In this document: in pieces, positions 36,449 through 44,788 of the stretch
Layout of the letters: the number at the start of each line of letters is the position of its first letter
Numbering within the stretch: the stretch's first letter is position 1
Position numbers and translations under genes: made by a program
From: JAXLQL01 sp046331625
GTDB lineage: Bacteria; Acidobacteriota; Terriglobia; Bryobacterales; Bryobacteraceae
Length of the DNA: 64,000 nucleotides
NCBI GenBank assembly: GCA_046331625.1
Contig: JAXLQL010000030.1
Location: forward strand, 28,831-92,830
Direction of reading: 5' to 3'
The notes under the pieces: generated by a model
What the model saw: the letters and a program-made list of their open reading frames with translations, nothing else
The model's database searches: none
Told to the model about the DNA's origin: nothing

Positions 36449-37810
36449 ATGCTGAAACAGACCATCTTTCGCGAGTACGACATTCGCGGCATCGCCGATC
36501 GAGAGATGCCGAGCGAAGACATTCGGGTGCTGGGCCAGGCGTTCGGCACCTTCCTGCAACGGAATGGAGGAAAGAACATCAATCTCGGGCGCGACGTGCG
36601 CTTGAGTGGGCAGCGCCTGCATGACGCGCTTCTGGATGGGTTGATCACGAGCGGTTGCGCCGTCACCGACATCGGCGTGGTTCCCACGCCCGTGCTCTAC
36701 CACTCGGTTTTCCATCTGAAATCGGATGGCGCGGTGATGATCACCGGCAGCCACAATCCGGCCGAGTACAACGGATTCAAAACCGTCTGCGGCGGCACCA
36801 CCATCCACGGCGACCAGATTCAAGAGATCTATCGCTTGATCCAGCACGGCGACCTCGACGCGGGCGCAGGAGCCGCGCGGGCAGTAGACACGGTGCCGGA
36901 CTACGTCACCGACATCGCTTCCCGCTTTGACTGGAAGCGCCGCATCAAAGTGGTGGTGGATGCGGGCAATGGAACCGCGGGTCCGGTGATGAAGCAACTG
37001 CTGCCCAAGCTCAATTGCGACGCCGTGGAGCTCTACTTCGAACCCGACGGCAGCTTCCCCAATCATCACCCGGATCCGACCGTTGAGAAGAATCTCGAGC
37101 CGCTCTCGAAAGCGGTGCGGGAGCACAAGGCCGATCTGGGAATCGCCTTCGATGGCGACTCGGATCGCATCGGCGCGGTGGACGAGCGCGGTCAAGTGGT
37201 GTGGGGCGATTACCTCATGCTGATCTACGCCCGCGAGATCCTGTCACGCAAGCCCGGCGCAAAGTTCATCGGCGAAGTGAAGTGCTCGCAGGTGATGTAC
37301 GACACGATCGAGAAGCTCGGCGGCCATCCGATCATGTACAAGACCGGACATTCGCTCATCAAGGCCAAGATGAAGCAGGAGCACGCCGAACTCGCCGGCG
37401 AGATGAGCGGCCACATGTTCTTCGCCGACCGTTACTACGGCTTCGACGACGCCATGTACGCGGCCTGTCGCTTGATGGAGATCGTGGCCAACTCGGGCAA
37501 GCCGCTATCGGCCCAGCTCGATGGACTGCCCCGGACCGTGTGTACGCCCGAGATCCGCGTGGATTGTCCGGACGAGGCCAAGTTCGAAGTGATCCAGCGC
37601 GTGCGTGACGGCTTCCGCCAAACGCATCGCGTGGTGGATGTCGATGGCGTGCGCGTGATGTTCGATGGCGGCTGGGGCCTGGCCCGTGCATCGAATACGC
37701 AGCCGGTGCTGGTGCTGCGGTTCGAGGCGACGAGTCCGGAGTTGCTCGAGGAGTATCGGCATACGGTGGAGTCCGCTGTGAGTGCGGCTCGCGCTGCGGC
37801 GGGTGCCTAG
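36449..37810 (+). CDS. Phosphomannomutase/phosphoglucomutase
   Basis: The 453-residue protein is an alpha-D-phosphohexomutase of normal length. It has the N-terminal FREYDIRGIAD, the catalytic phosphoserine loop MITGSHNPAEYNGFK, the metal-binding loop IAFDGDSDRIG, the sugar-binding loop GEMSGHMFFAD and the phosphate-binding loop ASNTQPVLVLRFEA. These features match bifunctional AlgC/ManB-type PMM/PGM enzymes, which interconvert hexose-6-P and hexose-1-P for polysaccharide and LPS precursors. It starts 23 bases after the AttH-like gene and could be part of the same transcript. Confidence 0.95.
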   Translation: MLKQTIFREYDIRGIADREMPSEDIRVLGQAFGTFLQRNGGKNINLGRDVRLSGQRLHDALLDGLITSGCAVTDIGVVPTPVLYHSVFHLKSDGAVMITGSHNPAEYNGFKTVCGGTTIHGDQIQEIYRLIQHGDLDAGAGAARAVDTVPDYVTDIASRFDWKRRIKVVVDAGNGTAGPVMKQLLPKLNCDAVELYFEPDGSFPNHHPDPTVEKNLEPLSKAVREHKADLGIAFDGDSDRIGAVDERGQVVWGDYLMLIYAREILSRKPGAKFIGEVKCSQVMYDTIEKLGGHPIMYKTGHSLIKAKMKQEHAELAGEMSGHMFFADRYYGFDDAMYAACRLMEIVANSGKPLSAQLDGLPRTVCTPEIRVDCPDEAKFEVIQRVRDGFRQTHRVVDVDGVRVMFDGGWGLARASNTQPVLVLRFEATSPELLEEYRHTVESAVSAARAAAGA

Positions 37811-37821
37811 GAGTATCGGAC

Positions 37822-38241
37822 ATGCGGCAGCAGTTTCTGAGAGCAGCGTTGTTCTTCGCGGCGCTGCTCTGCCTCTCTTGCAACTTGACCGAGCGTGTCG
37901 CCGAAGCGAAGAAAGGCGTTGAGCGATTTCACGAACGCCTGAACTCGGAGCAGTATTCCGTCATCTACGCCGGCGCGGACTCGATGTTTCGCCAGCAGAG
38001 TTCGGAGAAAGACTTCACGGCGATCGTTTCCGCCGTCCACCGGAAACTGGGTCTGGTCAAACAGGCCGAGCCCGGAGGCTGGCATGTCAACACGAACGCC
38101 AACGGGACGTTCGTCTCGCTCAGCTACAAAACGAAGTTCGCTGAGGGCGATGCTGTCGAGTCTTTCGTCTGGCGCGTGTCCGGGAGCGAGGCGAAGCTGG
38201 TCGGCTACAACATCAATTCCGCGGCACTGATCACGAAGTAG
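37822..38241 (+). CDS. Small lipoprotein (DUF4019/DUF3887-like)
   Basis: The 139-residue protein has a signal peptide with lipobox LLCLSC (Cys20). The mature part, FHERLNSEQYSVIYAGADSMFRQQSS..., then a strand-rich end with VSLSYKTKFAEGDAVESFVWRV, resembles small NTF2-like/DUF4019 lipoproteins that begin with a helix and continue as a cone of strands. No enzymatic residues can be named. It follows the mutase gene by 11 bases. Confidence 0.65.
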   Translation: MRQQFLRAALFFAALLCLSCNLTERVAEAKKGVERFHERLNSEQYSVIYAGADSMFRQQSSEKDFTAIVSAVHRKLGLVKQAEPGGWHVNTNANGTFVSLSYKTKFAEGDAVESFVWRVSGSEAKLVGYNINSAALITK

Positions 38242-38356
38242 GCTCTTCCGCGCCCACGACGACCTTCATTATGTGCCAAGTCTTCGTAGTACTCCTCGAG
38301 CATTTCGGATTTCTGATCAGCGCAGCGGGTCAAGTGCATGGTGCGTTTGTCTTGAT

Positions 38357-38701
38357 TCAACGCGAATGGGAAACGGGTGCCGCTCGAGCGCCTCTACGGA
38401 CGCCGGGCTCGGGCTCGAAGACAATGCGCCATCGGCTGCCCGTGGCCTTTGCAAAGCGCTCCAGGGTTCGTGTTGAGGGGCGGCTGCCGCCACTTTCCAA
38501 ACGCGCGACTACCGCCTGCGTCGTCTTCATGCGCTTGGCGACTTGCTCCTGCGTCAATCCTGCACGGGAGCCCGCTCCAATCAACGCGCGCGTCAGCGCA
38601 AACTCCTCGTCCAGAGCGTCGTACTCTTTGCGGTAGTCCGGATCCTTCATCCACTTCTTGTGGAGATCGGCAACACGCACGCCCCCAACCCGCCTACCCA
38701 T
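38357..38701 (-). CDS. XRE-family helix-turn-helix regulator (antitoxin-like, orphan)
   Basis: The 114-residue protein has an N-terminal KWMKDPDYRKEYDALDEEF helix, typical of XRE antitoxins of RelE-type modules, then an HTH (LTQEQVAKRMKTTQAVVARLESGG), then TLERFAKATGSRWRIVFEPE. I start at ATG 38701; upstream codons would read into the shared operator. No RelE-like toxin is encoded on the same strand next to it: the 115 bases downstream hold nothing convincing. It is divergent from a HigBA-like pair and could have been captured as an extra regulator of it. Confidence 0.75.
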   Translation of the reverse strand: MGRRVGGVRVADLHKKWMKDPDYRKEYDALDEEFALTRALIGAGSRAGLTQEQVAKRMKTTQAVVARLESGGSRPSTRTLERFAKATGSRWRIVFEPEPGVRRGARAAPVSHSR

Positions 38702-38711
38702 GTTGACTCCA

Positions 38712-38729
38712 GTTGTCATATGTGACAAC
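38712..38729. promoter_or_regulatory. Operator-like inverted repeat between divergent XRE and HigBA-like genes
   Basis: GTTGTCA and TGACAAC (7-base perfect arms) are separated by TATG. It is centred 20 bases upstream of the XRE start and about 38 bases upstream of the toxin start. A TTGACT at 38703 might be a -35 for the plus-strand gene. The position fits binding by either helix-turn-helix protein in this locus. Confidence 0.5.
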
Positions 38730-38757
38730 ATTCAGTAGAGGAGCCAGCCGCGGCGGA

Positions 38758-39105
38758 ATGACCCGAAAAACGCGGCCCGTTTCGTGGATCAAGGCGGCGG
38801 TGAAGGAATTCGAGATTTTCCCGGAAGGGGCGAGGTCGATCTGTCTGGCGGCGCTGACCATCGCGGCGGAGGGCGGTAAGGCCGACGTTGCGAAGCCGAT
38901 GCAAGGCCTCGGGCCGGGCGTGTTTGAAATTGCGTTGGCGTTCAGGGGCGATGCCTTCCGCGTCGTCTACGCCGTACGATTTGCCGACGAGATCTGGGTA
39001 GTCCATGCGTTCCAGAAGAAGTCGACGCAAGGGATCAAGACGCCTCAACGCGAGATCGATCTGATCAAGGAGCGATTGATACGGTTGAAGGAGATGCTGC
39101 GATGA
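38758..39105 (+). CDS. HigB/RelE-like toxin (phage-derived Gp49-like family)
   Basis: The 115-residue protein has the Gp49-like HigB arrangement: an N-terminal helical region with WIKAAVKEFEIFPEGARS, then KPMQGLGPGVFEIALAFRGDAFRVVYAVRFADEIWVVHAFQKKS (split here by family strands), and the closing PQREIDLIKERL helix. Such proteins are ribosome-dependent mRNA endonucleases. I start at ATG 38758; the in-frame upstream codon at 38713 lies within the operator. The stop overlaps the ATG of the antitoxin gene (ATGA), giving the toxin-first order typical of higBA. Confidence 0.82.
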   Translation: MTRKTRPVSWIKAAVKEFEIFPEGARSICLAALTIAAEGGKADVAKPMQGLGPGVFEIALAFRGDAFRVVYAVRFADEIWVVHAFQKKSTQGIKTPQREIDLIKERLIRLKEMLR

Positions 39106-39434
39106 AAAAGGAGAAGCTGGAGGTGGTGCGGGGGAGCGGCAATGTGTTCCGCGACCTTGGGTACCAGAACGCGGACGCGGAGCAGTTCAAGAGTATCCTA
39201 GCCGCCGAAATCATCAAGACGCTGGATCGGGATGGCCTCACCGTGCGGGAAGCGCATGGTCGCACAGGGATTGCGGCCGCCGATTTCTCGCGCATCCGCA
39301 ATGCGGACCTCGGACGGTTCACGGTGGACCGCCTTATGTCGATCGTCAACCGGCTCGGCTCGCGCATCGAAATCAAGGTGCGCGTGCATCGGCCCACAAC
39401 GGCACACGGCGGTCGTATGCCGATCTCTCGATGA
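39102..39434 (+). CDS. HigA-like XRE antitoxin
   Basis: The 110-residue protein has an N-terminal GSGNVFRDLGYQNADAEQ segment seen in HigA2-type antitoxins, then a helix-turn-helix (LTVREAHGRTGIAAADFSRIR) and a dimerisation end (FTVDRLMSIVNRLGSRIEI). It is coupled to the toxin gene by a 4-base overlap and should neutralise it and repress the operon. The last ~15 residues (after KVRVH) are basic and not conserved. It converges on the giant hydrolase-like gene, 13 bases away. Confidence 0.85.
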   Translation: MKKEKLEVVRGSGNVFRDLGYQNADAEQFKSILAAEIIKTLDRDGLTVREAHGRTGIAAADFSRIRNADLGRFTVDRLMSIVNRLGSRIEIKVRVHRPTTAHGGRMPISR

Positions 39435-39447
39435 TTGCCCGATGTCG

Positions 39448-42400
39448 CTACTCGAGCTCCGCCGCGATCCACCGCGCGACCCCGCCCGCCGCTCCAAGCG
39501 ACAGCGCCCGAGGCTGCGACCGATATGCCGCGACCGCCGGCTCCACCCAGACCTTCAACTCCGCATCCGGCAACACCGTGTTCCTCCCGTCAACGAGTTC
39601 GTCGAGTAGCAGCGGCTTCGGCGCAAGCGCACCCGCGATATACGCCAAGTCACCCGCTGACGCCGAATCAGGCACGATCGCATCCGACGGCACATACAGA
39701 AAGGAATCGTCGAGCATCGACAGGTAACCCACCAGCCCGCGATGCACGGCCACCGCCGCGACTCTCTCTTCGAACAACCCGCCAAGCAGCGCGAGCAGGC
39801 CACCCAGAGGCTCCGCGTCCCGCGTGATCTCGGGTCCGATGCGCCACCCGGCCACCTCCTCGATCAAGCGCCGGCGCGGATTCGGCGGTACATCGGCATC
39901 CCCCCACAACGCCATCCGCTTCGAGTCGATGCCCGGCCGCTTCTCGAGCCACGAAAGAACGGTTCGCAGATCCTTCAATCGCGCTCCAACCATAGTGTTG
40001 CCGAGCATCAGCTCCGTCGCCGCGAGCGTGATGCCCGCGCTCAAAGGATGGCGGCGGCGATCGGGCGCCGTTTCGCCGATGCCGCGGAGATCCGGCAGAC
40101 AGATCGCGACCCCGCTCGCCAGCAGCGCATCGATCTCCGCACGCCGGTTCGCAAGCAGCCGACCGCGCCCGGCCTGCGAGATCACCGTCACCACCGGCAT
40201 GCCCGCCGCCTTCGCACCCGAAGGCCGCAACAGCACGACCGGAACAATGATCCCGGGCTCGACTTCCAGCGTCACGCCCTCCGCCTCCGCGCCGCTGTCC
40301 TGCTTCTTCCACCTCGTGACAGCCGCCGGATTCCCATTCGGCTCGATGTCGCCCAGCAGCGCGGACCACTTCTTCCGCAACCACTCCCGCCGCTCGGGAA
40401 CACCCAGCGCCGCCATGGTCACGCGCGCCGCTCGAACCCGCGCGCTGGCTTTCTCCCGCAGCAACTCGTGCACGGCTTTCATGCCGACACGCGCAGCCGT
40501 ATCTCGCTCGAGCGCGGCCAACTCTGCTTCGGGCCGACGGTCGGCCGGTTCCTCTTCGGGAATCGGAATCCCGAACCACCGCTTCAGCTCCGGATAAAGC
40601 GTCCTCCTCTGCGCCGGACCGATGTTGGCGCATTCACCCGGACCCGGAAATCCTCCGAAGCCATGCGCTTCGTCCAGGTTGTCGGGCAGGCCGTAGAGTC
40701 CGAAGATTTTCCGATACCGGTGCCACGCCGGAACCTTCTCCACCTCCCAGCCCATTTCGTATGAGAACACCAGCCGCCGAGGCGCCACCGACGCATTGAT
40801 CACCCACGGCAGAAAGCCATCGCGGATGCTGCGAGGCAAGTTTCGCGTGGTCTCCCAGCTTCCCCAACCCGGATCCGGAAACGGATGAAAATCGCTCGGC
40901 CGGTTGCCGCGTTCGGGAATCGCCTCGCCGTAGGTGAACGGCGCCGCAGCCGCTACGCGCGGATCGAGCGCGGCCGTGATCGCCGCTGGTTCTCCTCCGG
41001 CCGCCACCGCGCCGAGAAGAATGATCTTCTTCGGATCGACTTCCTTGTGTGTGAGCAGCAGATCGATGCCGCGCATCGTGTCCCAAACCATCCACTGGAT
41101 CAGACTCTCGCCAGCCACGTACATCTGCATGCCCGTGTTGTATCGGGCGTGATACCCTTCGCGATTCCACGGATAGGTTTGGATGCGCTCGCCGTGATCG
41201 ATCTGGTCCATGATGAGCACCTCGCATCCCAGCCGGGCCCACAGAATCCCCATGTCCTGCAACTCGGCCTGCCAGCGCGGGCGATGATGGCTGTGCAGGA
41301 TCACCATGCCAGGGCGGCCGGTCGACGGCCTCTCGGGGACATAGAGATTCGCGGTCACCCAGAGTCCCGGGCGGCTTTGGAAGATGAGATCCTGCCTCCG
41401 ATAGCCCTGTCCTGCGAACTCCTTCGTAATCCGCGTATCGAGCTGCGTGTGCGCGGGAAACTCGCTCATCCACTTGCGTAGCGCTCCCAGGCGCGCGTCG
41501 CGGAACTTCTCCCAGGCTTCGCGCGAGTTCACCTGCTGCCACGCCTCCCAGTCCGTAGCGAGGTATGTTCGCGCACGGGCGCGAAGGTTGCGATCCACCA
41601 TATTGACCACCGAGACCTGGCTCCGTTCGGCTGAAGTCAACACGTAAGTCAGTGGCGACGGCTCGGCGATGTTCGGACGCGGTGCCTGCACACGCGACGC
41701 TGCCGACAGGCGCATTCGCCGATAGCGAGAAGCTGCGGTCGCCGTCTCGCTCTCGATCGTCGGAAGCATACTGATTTCGGCGGCGTCGCCCGGGCGCTGC
41801 CGCCGTTGCCGTACCAGCAACATGCGCCACTCGGAAGGAAAGCGGTCCTCACCGAGAGCGTCTGCGACCTTTTCCAAAGGCACGTCGATCCTCACGAGCC
41901 ACGCTCCTTCTTGTACCGTGGCCCGCACTGCCGCGCCGCTGTCCCATTCGCGAGGCCTCGAAATCCGATTCCCGCCCGTGAAGCCCGCCGCGTCCCGCAA
42001 GTATCCGAGCGGATTCACCACGAACTGCGCGTACATGGAGCCGGATGTCGCCAGGTACAGCGCGAAATTGTCGTCCTGATCCACCGCGCCGTCATTCTCG
42101 CGAACCTGGGCCACCAGCTTCTCGGGTTCCGTGCACTGCGCAAACACGGCCAGCGTCTTGCCGTCGTGGAGCAGCTTCACTTCCGTCGGAACGCGCGGCC
42201 AACGGGGATGCGGCTCGTCCAATTGAAGCCGCCACGCCGGCGTGTCCCGCCAAGGAGCGTCGTTCCATCCGGAGTCCAGGGGCGGCAGCGAAGCCGTCTT
42301 GGCTACTTCGATCGGAGGCTCTTGATTTCCGAGCGCTGGCGGGCGAAATGCCGGCGGTGGATCGCCCCACCGCACGCTCCGATCGACGCCGATCTTCTCC

Positions 42401-42972
42401 GCCGGACCTTTCACCGGCCAGCGCCACACCTGCTGCGGCGATCCGGGACGCGATGCACGAATGCGCTCGATAGTGGCGAAAATGCGATCGTTCGATGGCG
42501 CACTCAATTCGCTCAGCGGAAACGCCACTTCCACGGTCCAGCTTTTCTCTTCGATGCGCGAGGCCACCAGGAATCGGTTGATGTTGATCCCGAGCACCGG
42601 CGCCGTGCGCTCGTCGGAGTAGGGGAACACCTCGAGACTCTTCCAAACCGGATGCCCGGAACGCTCGAGCGAGTAGGCTCCGAGCGGATTGATGTTCACG
42701 GTGCGGTCCAGGTAGCCGATGTCAGCGCCCGCATAGATCCGGAGCAGGTCCTCATCTTCCCAGGCCGGGTTGTGACCGATCGATCGCGCGGTCACGCGTC
42801 CGGACGGCTCGGGCAGTGAAGCTGCGACGTAGAAGTAACGCCCCGCCACGACTGCTCGCACCTCGCCTCCACCCGCGCCCGAGAACGGCGCGGCGGGAAC
42901 TTTCTTCCAGAATGGGTCATCGAGCTTGCCGTCGATGATCAGGGACACAAGGGCTAACGCGAGCGCGTGCAT
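39448..42972 (-). CDS. Giant secreted CBM9-like / tandem alpha-beta hydrolase-like protein without nucleophiles
   Basis: The 1174-residue protein has a short N-terminal hydrophobic stretch (residues 2-12) and two CBM9/DUF5916-like beta-sandwich domains (about 12-200 and 215-420; e.g. IDGKLDDPFWKKVP and LDSGWNDAPWRDTPAWRL). A helical linker (about 450-500) leads to two acetyl-xylan-esterase-like domains. In the first, the nucleophile elbow expected as GxSxGG reads GAVAAGG (Val656 in place of Ser). In the second, expected GxSxG reads GDADVPP (Ala1026). A catalytic triad is therefore lacking in both. Nothing downstream shares its strand. It might bind sugar polymers without cleaving them, or use a different chemistry. 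Confidence 0.75.
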   Translation of the reverse strand: MHALALALVSLIIDGKLDDPFWKKVPAAPFSGAGGGEVRAVVAGRYFYVAASLPEPSGRVTARSIGHNPAWEDEDLLRIYAGADIGYLDRTVNINPLGAYSLERSGHPVWKSLEVFPYSDERTAPVLGININRFLVASRIEEKSWTVEVAFPLSELSAPSNDRIFATIERIRASRPGSPQQVWRWPVKGPAEKIGVDRSVRWGDPPPAFRPPALGNQEPPIEVAKTASLPPLDSGWNDAPWRDTPAWRLQLDEPHPRWPRVPTEVKLLHDGKTLAVFAQCTEPEKLVAQVRENDGAVDQDDNFALYLATSGSMYAQFVVNPLGYLRDAAGFTGGNRISRPREWDSGAAVRATVQEGAWLVRIDVPLEKVADALGEDRFPSEWRMLLVRQRRQRPGDAAEISMLPTIESETATAASRYRRMRLSAASRVQAPRPNIAEPSPLTYVLTSAERSQVSVVNMVDRNLRARARTYLATDWEAWQQVNSREAWEKFRDARLGALRKWMSEFPAHTQLDTRITKEFAGQGYRRQDLIFQSRPGLWVTANLYVPERPSTGRPGMVILHSHHRPRWQAELQDMGILWARLGCEVLIMDQIDHGERIQTYPWNREGYHARYNTGMQMYVAGESLIQWMVWDTMRGIDLLLTHKEVDPKKIILLGAVAAGGEPAAITAALDPRVAAAAPFTYGEAIPERGNRPSDFHPFPDPGWGSWETTRNLPRSIRDGFLPWVINASVAPRRLVFSYEMGWEVEKVPAWHRYRKIFGLYGLPDNLDEAHGFGGFPGPGECANIGPAQRRTLYPELKRWFGIPIPEEEPADRRPEAELAALERDTAARVGMKAVHELLREKASARVRAARVTMAALGVPERREWLRKKWSALLGDIEPNGNPAAVTRWKKQDSGAEAEGVTLEVEPGIIVPVVLLRPSGAKAAGMPVVTVISQAGRGRLLANRRAEIDALLASGVAICLPDLRGIGETAPDRRRHPLSAGITLAATELMLGNTMVGARLKDLRTVLSWLEKRPGIDSKRMALWGDADVPPNPRRRLIEEVAGWRIGPEITRDAEPLGGLLALLGGLFEERVAAVAVHRGLVGYLSMLDDSFLYVPSDAIVPDSASAGDLAYIAGALAPKPLLLDELVDGRNTVLPDAELKVWVEPAVAAYRSQPRALSLGAAGGVARWIAAELE

Positions 42973-42987
42973 CGGAATCGAATCCTA

Positions 42988-43050
42988 TCAGAACTGGCGG
43001 CGCAATCCCACCTGTCCGGTGCGCGGATTTCCGATCTCGAGCCATTGGAG
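42988..43050 (-). pseudogene. Possible remnant of a TonB-dependent/Oar-like receptor C-terminus
   Basis: The last 20 codons before a stop read LQWLEIGNPRTGQVGLRRQF, matching the 'NPRxxQxGLRxxF' ending of outer-membrane carboxypeptidase-regulatory/TonB-type receptors common in Acidobacteria. No matching beta-barrel sequence is found upstream on this strand. The rest of the gap to 43293 contains only short frame fragments (one reads TVVARDPSHSVGEG) and no intact gene. The region looks like a graveyard of decayed genes, but the match is short. Confidence 0.35.
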
Positions 43051-43293
43051 GATCAAGCGGCAGCCTGCGGATTCAAGACAGGCCCCTCGCCCACCGAGTG
43101 AGATGGATCGCGCGCCACAACGGTCAGCCCGTGCTGTTGTCGCTGCGATCAGAAAGCTGCTGATGCGGATTGGACCGCGACCGAAACCCAATACCCCGCC
43201 GGCTCAAAATCGACCTCGGGATGCGGTACACAGAGCATCACGAATCGCTTCTTCGAAATTCCGGCGTACTCCTGCCTCCATGCGCATGGCGAG

Positions 43294-43824
43294 CTACCCT
43301 TCTTCCCGCTCCCAAACCAACCGCCCCACCGCCCGTGGCGTATCCGCGATCAGCGTCAGCTTCCGCTTGCCCTCGAACTCATACCCGCGCCGCAAGTCCG
43401 TCCCCACCCAGTTCGGCAACAAACATCCCTTCACGTGATGCACGATCGTGCGCTCGCCTTCCAGCACATCGAACGTCCCGTAGTACGCGATGAACCCGCC
43501 CACCATCTCGCGCAACTCCGCCTCGCTCGCCTTCGCCAGAATCGAGAACGCACCCGCCTGCGGAACATTTCCGGCCAATCTCGTGCGGCCCGGCCGCATC
43601 AATTGCGCCGACATCCGCCCCGCCCGGTCATACGTGATGCGGCCTTCCGGCTTGTCGCCGTACGGCAGCGTCACCTCGCCCGTCGACTTGTCCTTCATCT
43701 CGTAGCTCACCAGGTGCCACACGCCAATGAGGCGGTCGCGGACGGACGCCGCCGGTGCCACCGCCGCCGCAGCCGATGCCAGCAGCAGCCCGCGTCTCGG
43801 AATCGATTGCTTCGCATTTCGCAT
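43294..43824 (-). CDS. Lipocalin-like domain protein with Tat-type signal
   Basis: The 176-residue protein has an N-terminal IPRRGLLLASAAAAVAPAA stretch that fits a Tat signal. The mature part matches the Lipocalin_5 family: LIGVWHLVSYEMKD at the start, then PEGRITYDRAGRMSAQLMRP, FIAYYGTFDVLEGERTIVHHV, NWVGTDLRRGYEFEG and the closing RKLTLIAD. These form a small beta-barrel probably binding a hydrophobic ligand; no enzyme activity is known. It is divergent, by 69 bases, from the protease-like gene at 43894. Confidence 0.85.
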   Translation of the reverse strand: MRNAKQSIPRRGLLLASAAAAVAPAASVRDRLIGVWHLVSYEMKDKSTGEVTLPYGDKPEGRITYDRAGRMSAQLMRPGRTRLAGNVPQAGAFSILAKASEAELREMVGGFIAYYGTFDVLEGERTIVHHVKGCLLPNWVGTDLRRGYEFEGKRKLTLIADTPRAVGRLVWEREEG

Positions 43825-43893
43825 GTTCCCGAGAGTAGCACCTACCCGATCGGCGAGTACTCAAATCGCCGAATCGGCGGCATCCTGGAATCG

Positions 43894-44787
43894 ATGAGTC
43901 AAGCATTGACCGACCTCTCCCGCGACCTCGCCGACTTGGTCCAGACCGCATCGAAGGACGTAGCCGGCGTCGACGCGCGCGCCAGTGGATTCCTCTGGCA
44001 GCCCGGCGTCATCGTCACCGCCGCCGGCGCCGCCGAGCATCGCCGCCGCATTCGCATCACGCTCCCTGACGGATCCACCGCCGCAGCCGAACTCGCCGGG
44101 CGCGACCCCGGGCTCGACCTCGCCGTGCTCCGTTGCGATACTGCGCCTGCTCCGTCCCTCGTTCATCACGAAGGCGAACTGCGTCCCGGCCAAATGATCC
44201 TGACCCTCGGCCGCAGTCACGACACCGGACCACGCGCCTCCATGGGCATCCTCAGCAGCGTCGCCGCCGGCTGGCGCAATCGCCACGGCCGCAAGATCGA
44301 TCCGTTTCTCAGGCTCGATGCCGCGCTGCATCCTGGATCGGCGGGAGGTCCGGTGGTGGATGCCGCCTCGGGCCGGCTGATCGGAATGGCGGTGAACACC
44401 TTCTCGCGATTCTCCGTGGTCGCGGTGCCGGCGGCGGTCATCGCCAAGGCAGTCAGGCAGATCCTCGAAAGCGGCGGAGTGGCCCGCGGTTACCTCGGCG
44501 TTGGCCTCCAGCCCGTACGGGTGCTCGGGATTTCCGGAATCGAACCGCGCACCGCGCTCATCTTGATAAACGTGGAGCCGGAGAGTCCGGCCGCCGCCGC
44601 CGGGTTCCTGCTTGGCGACGTCGTGCTCTCCATCGAGGGCCATGAGATCGAACAGCCCGATGACGTCATCGCTTTCCTCGAACCCGAACGCATCGGCCAG
44701 AAGCTCGAAGTGGAGATCGTTCGCGGCGGCGAGCGGCGCACACTCTCGGTCACGGTGGGAGCCCAGCCGCGACAGGAGGGCTGCTGA
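43894..44787 (+). CDS. HtrA-like trypsin-fold/PDZ protein lacking catalytic residues (pseudoprotease)
   Basis: The 297-residue protein has a trypsin-like domain (about 1-185) and a PDZ domain (about 197-290; YLGVGLQPV ... VEPESPAAAAGFLLGDVVLSIEG). In the protease domain the usual TNAHVV reads TAAGAA, so the catalytic His is Gly45; Asp75 in LDLAVL is kept; and the usual GNSGGP reads GSAGGP, so the Ser is Ala150. It therefore should not cleave peptides. I start at ATG 43894. There is no signal peptide, so it should stay in the cytoplasm. The active paralogue begins one base after its stop, suggesting a heteromeric partner. Confidence 0.85.
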   Translation: MSQALTDLSRDLADLVQTASKDVAGVDARASGFLWQPGVIVTAAGAAEHRRRIRITLPDGSTAAAELAGRDPGLDLAVLRCDTAPAPSLVHHEGELRPGQMILTLGRSHDTGPRASMGILSSVAAGWRNRHGRKIDPFLRLDAALHPGSAGGPVVDAASGRLIGMAVNTFSRFSVVAVPAAVIAKAVRQILESGGVARGYLGVGLQPVRVLGISGIEPRTALILINVEPESPAAAAGFLLGDVVLSIEGHEIEQPDDVIAFLEPERIGQKLEVEIVRGGERRTLSVTVGAQPRQEGC

Positions 44788-44788
44788 C

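Noticed and set aside
38242..38356. Small minus-strand frame (about 44 codons) as the missing toxin of the orphan XRE gene
   Set aside because: It lacks RelE-like motifs, has no clear ribosome-binding site and runs antisense into the lipoprotein gene.
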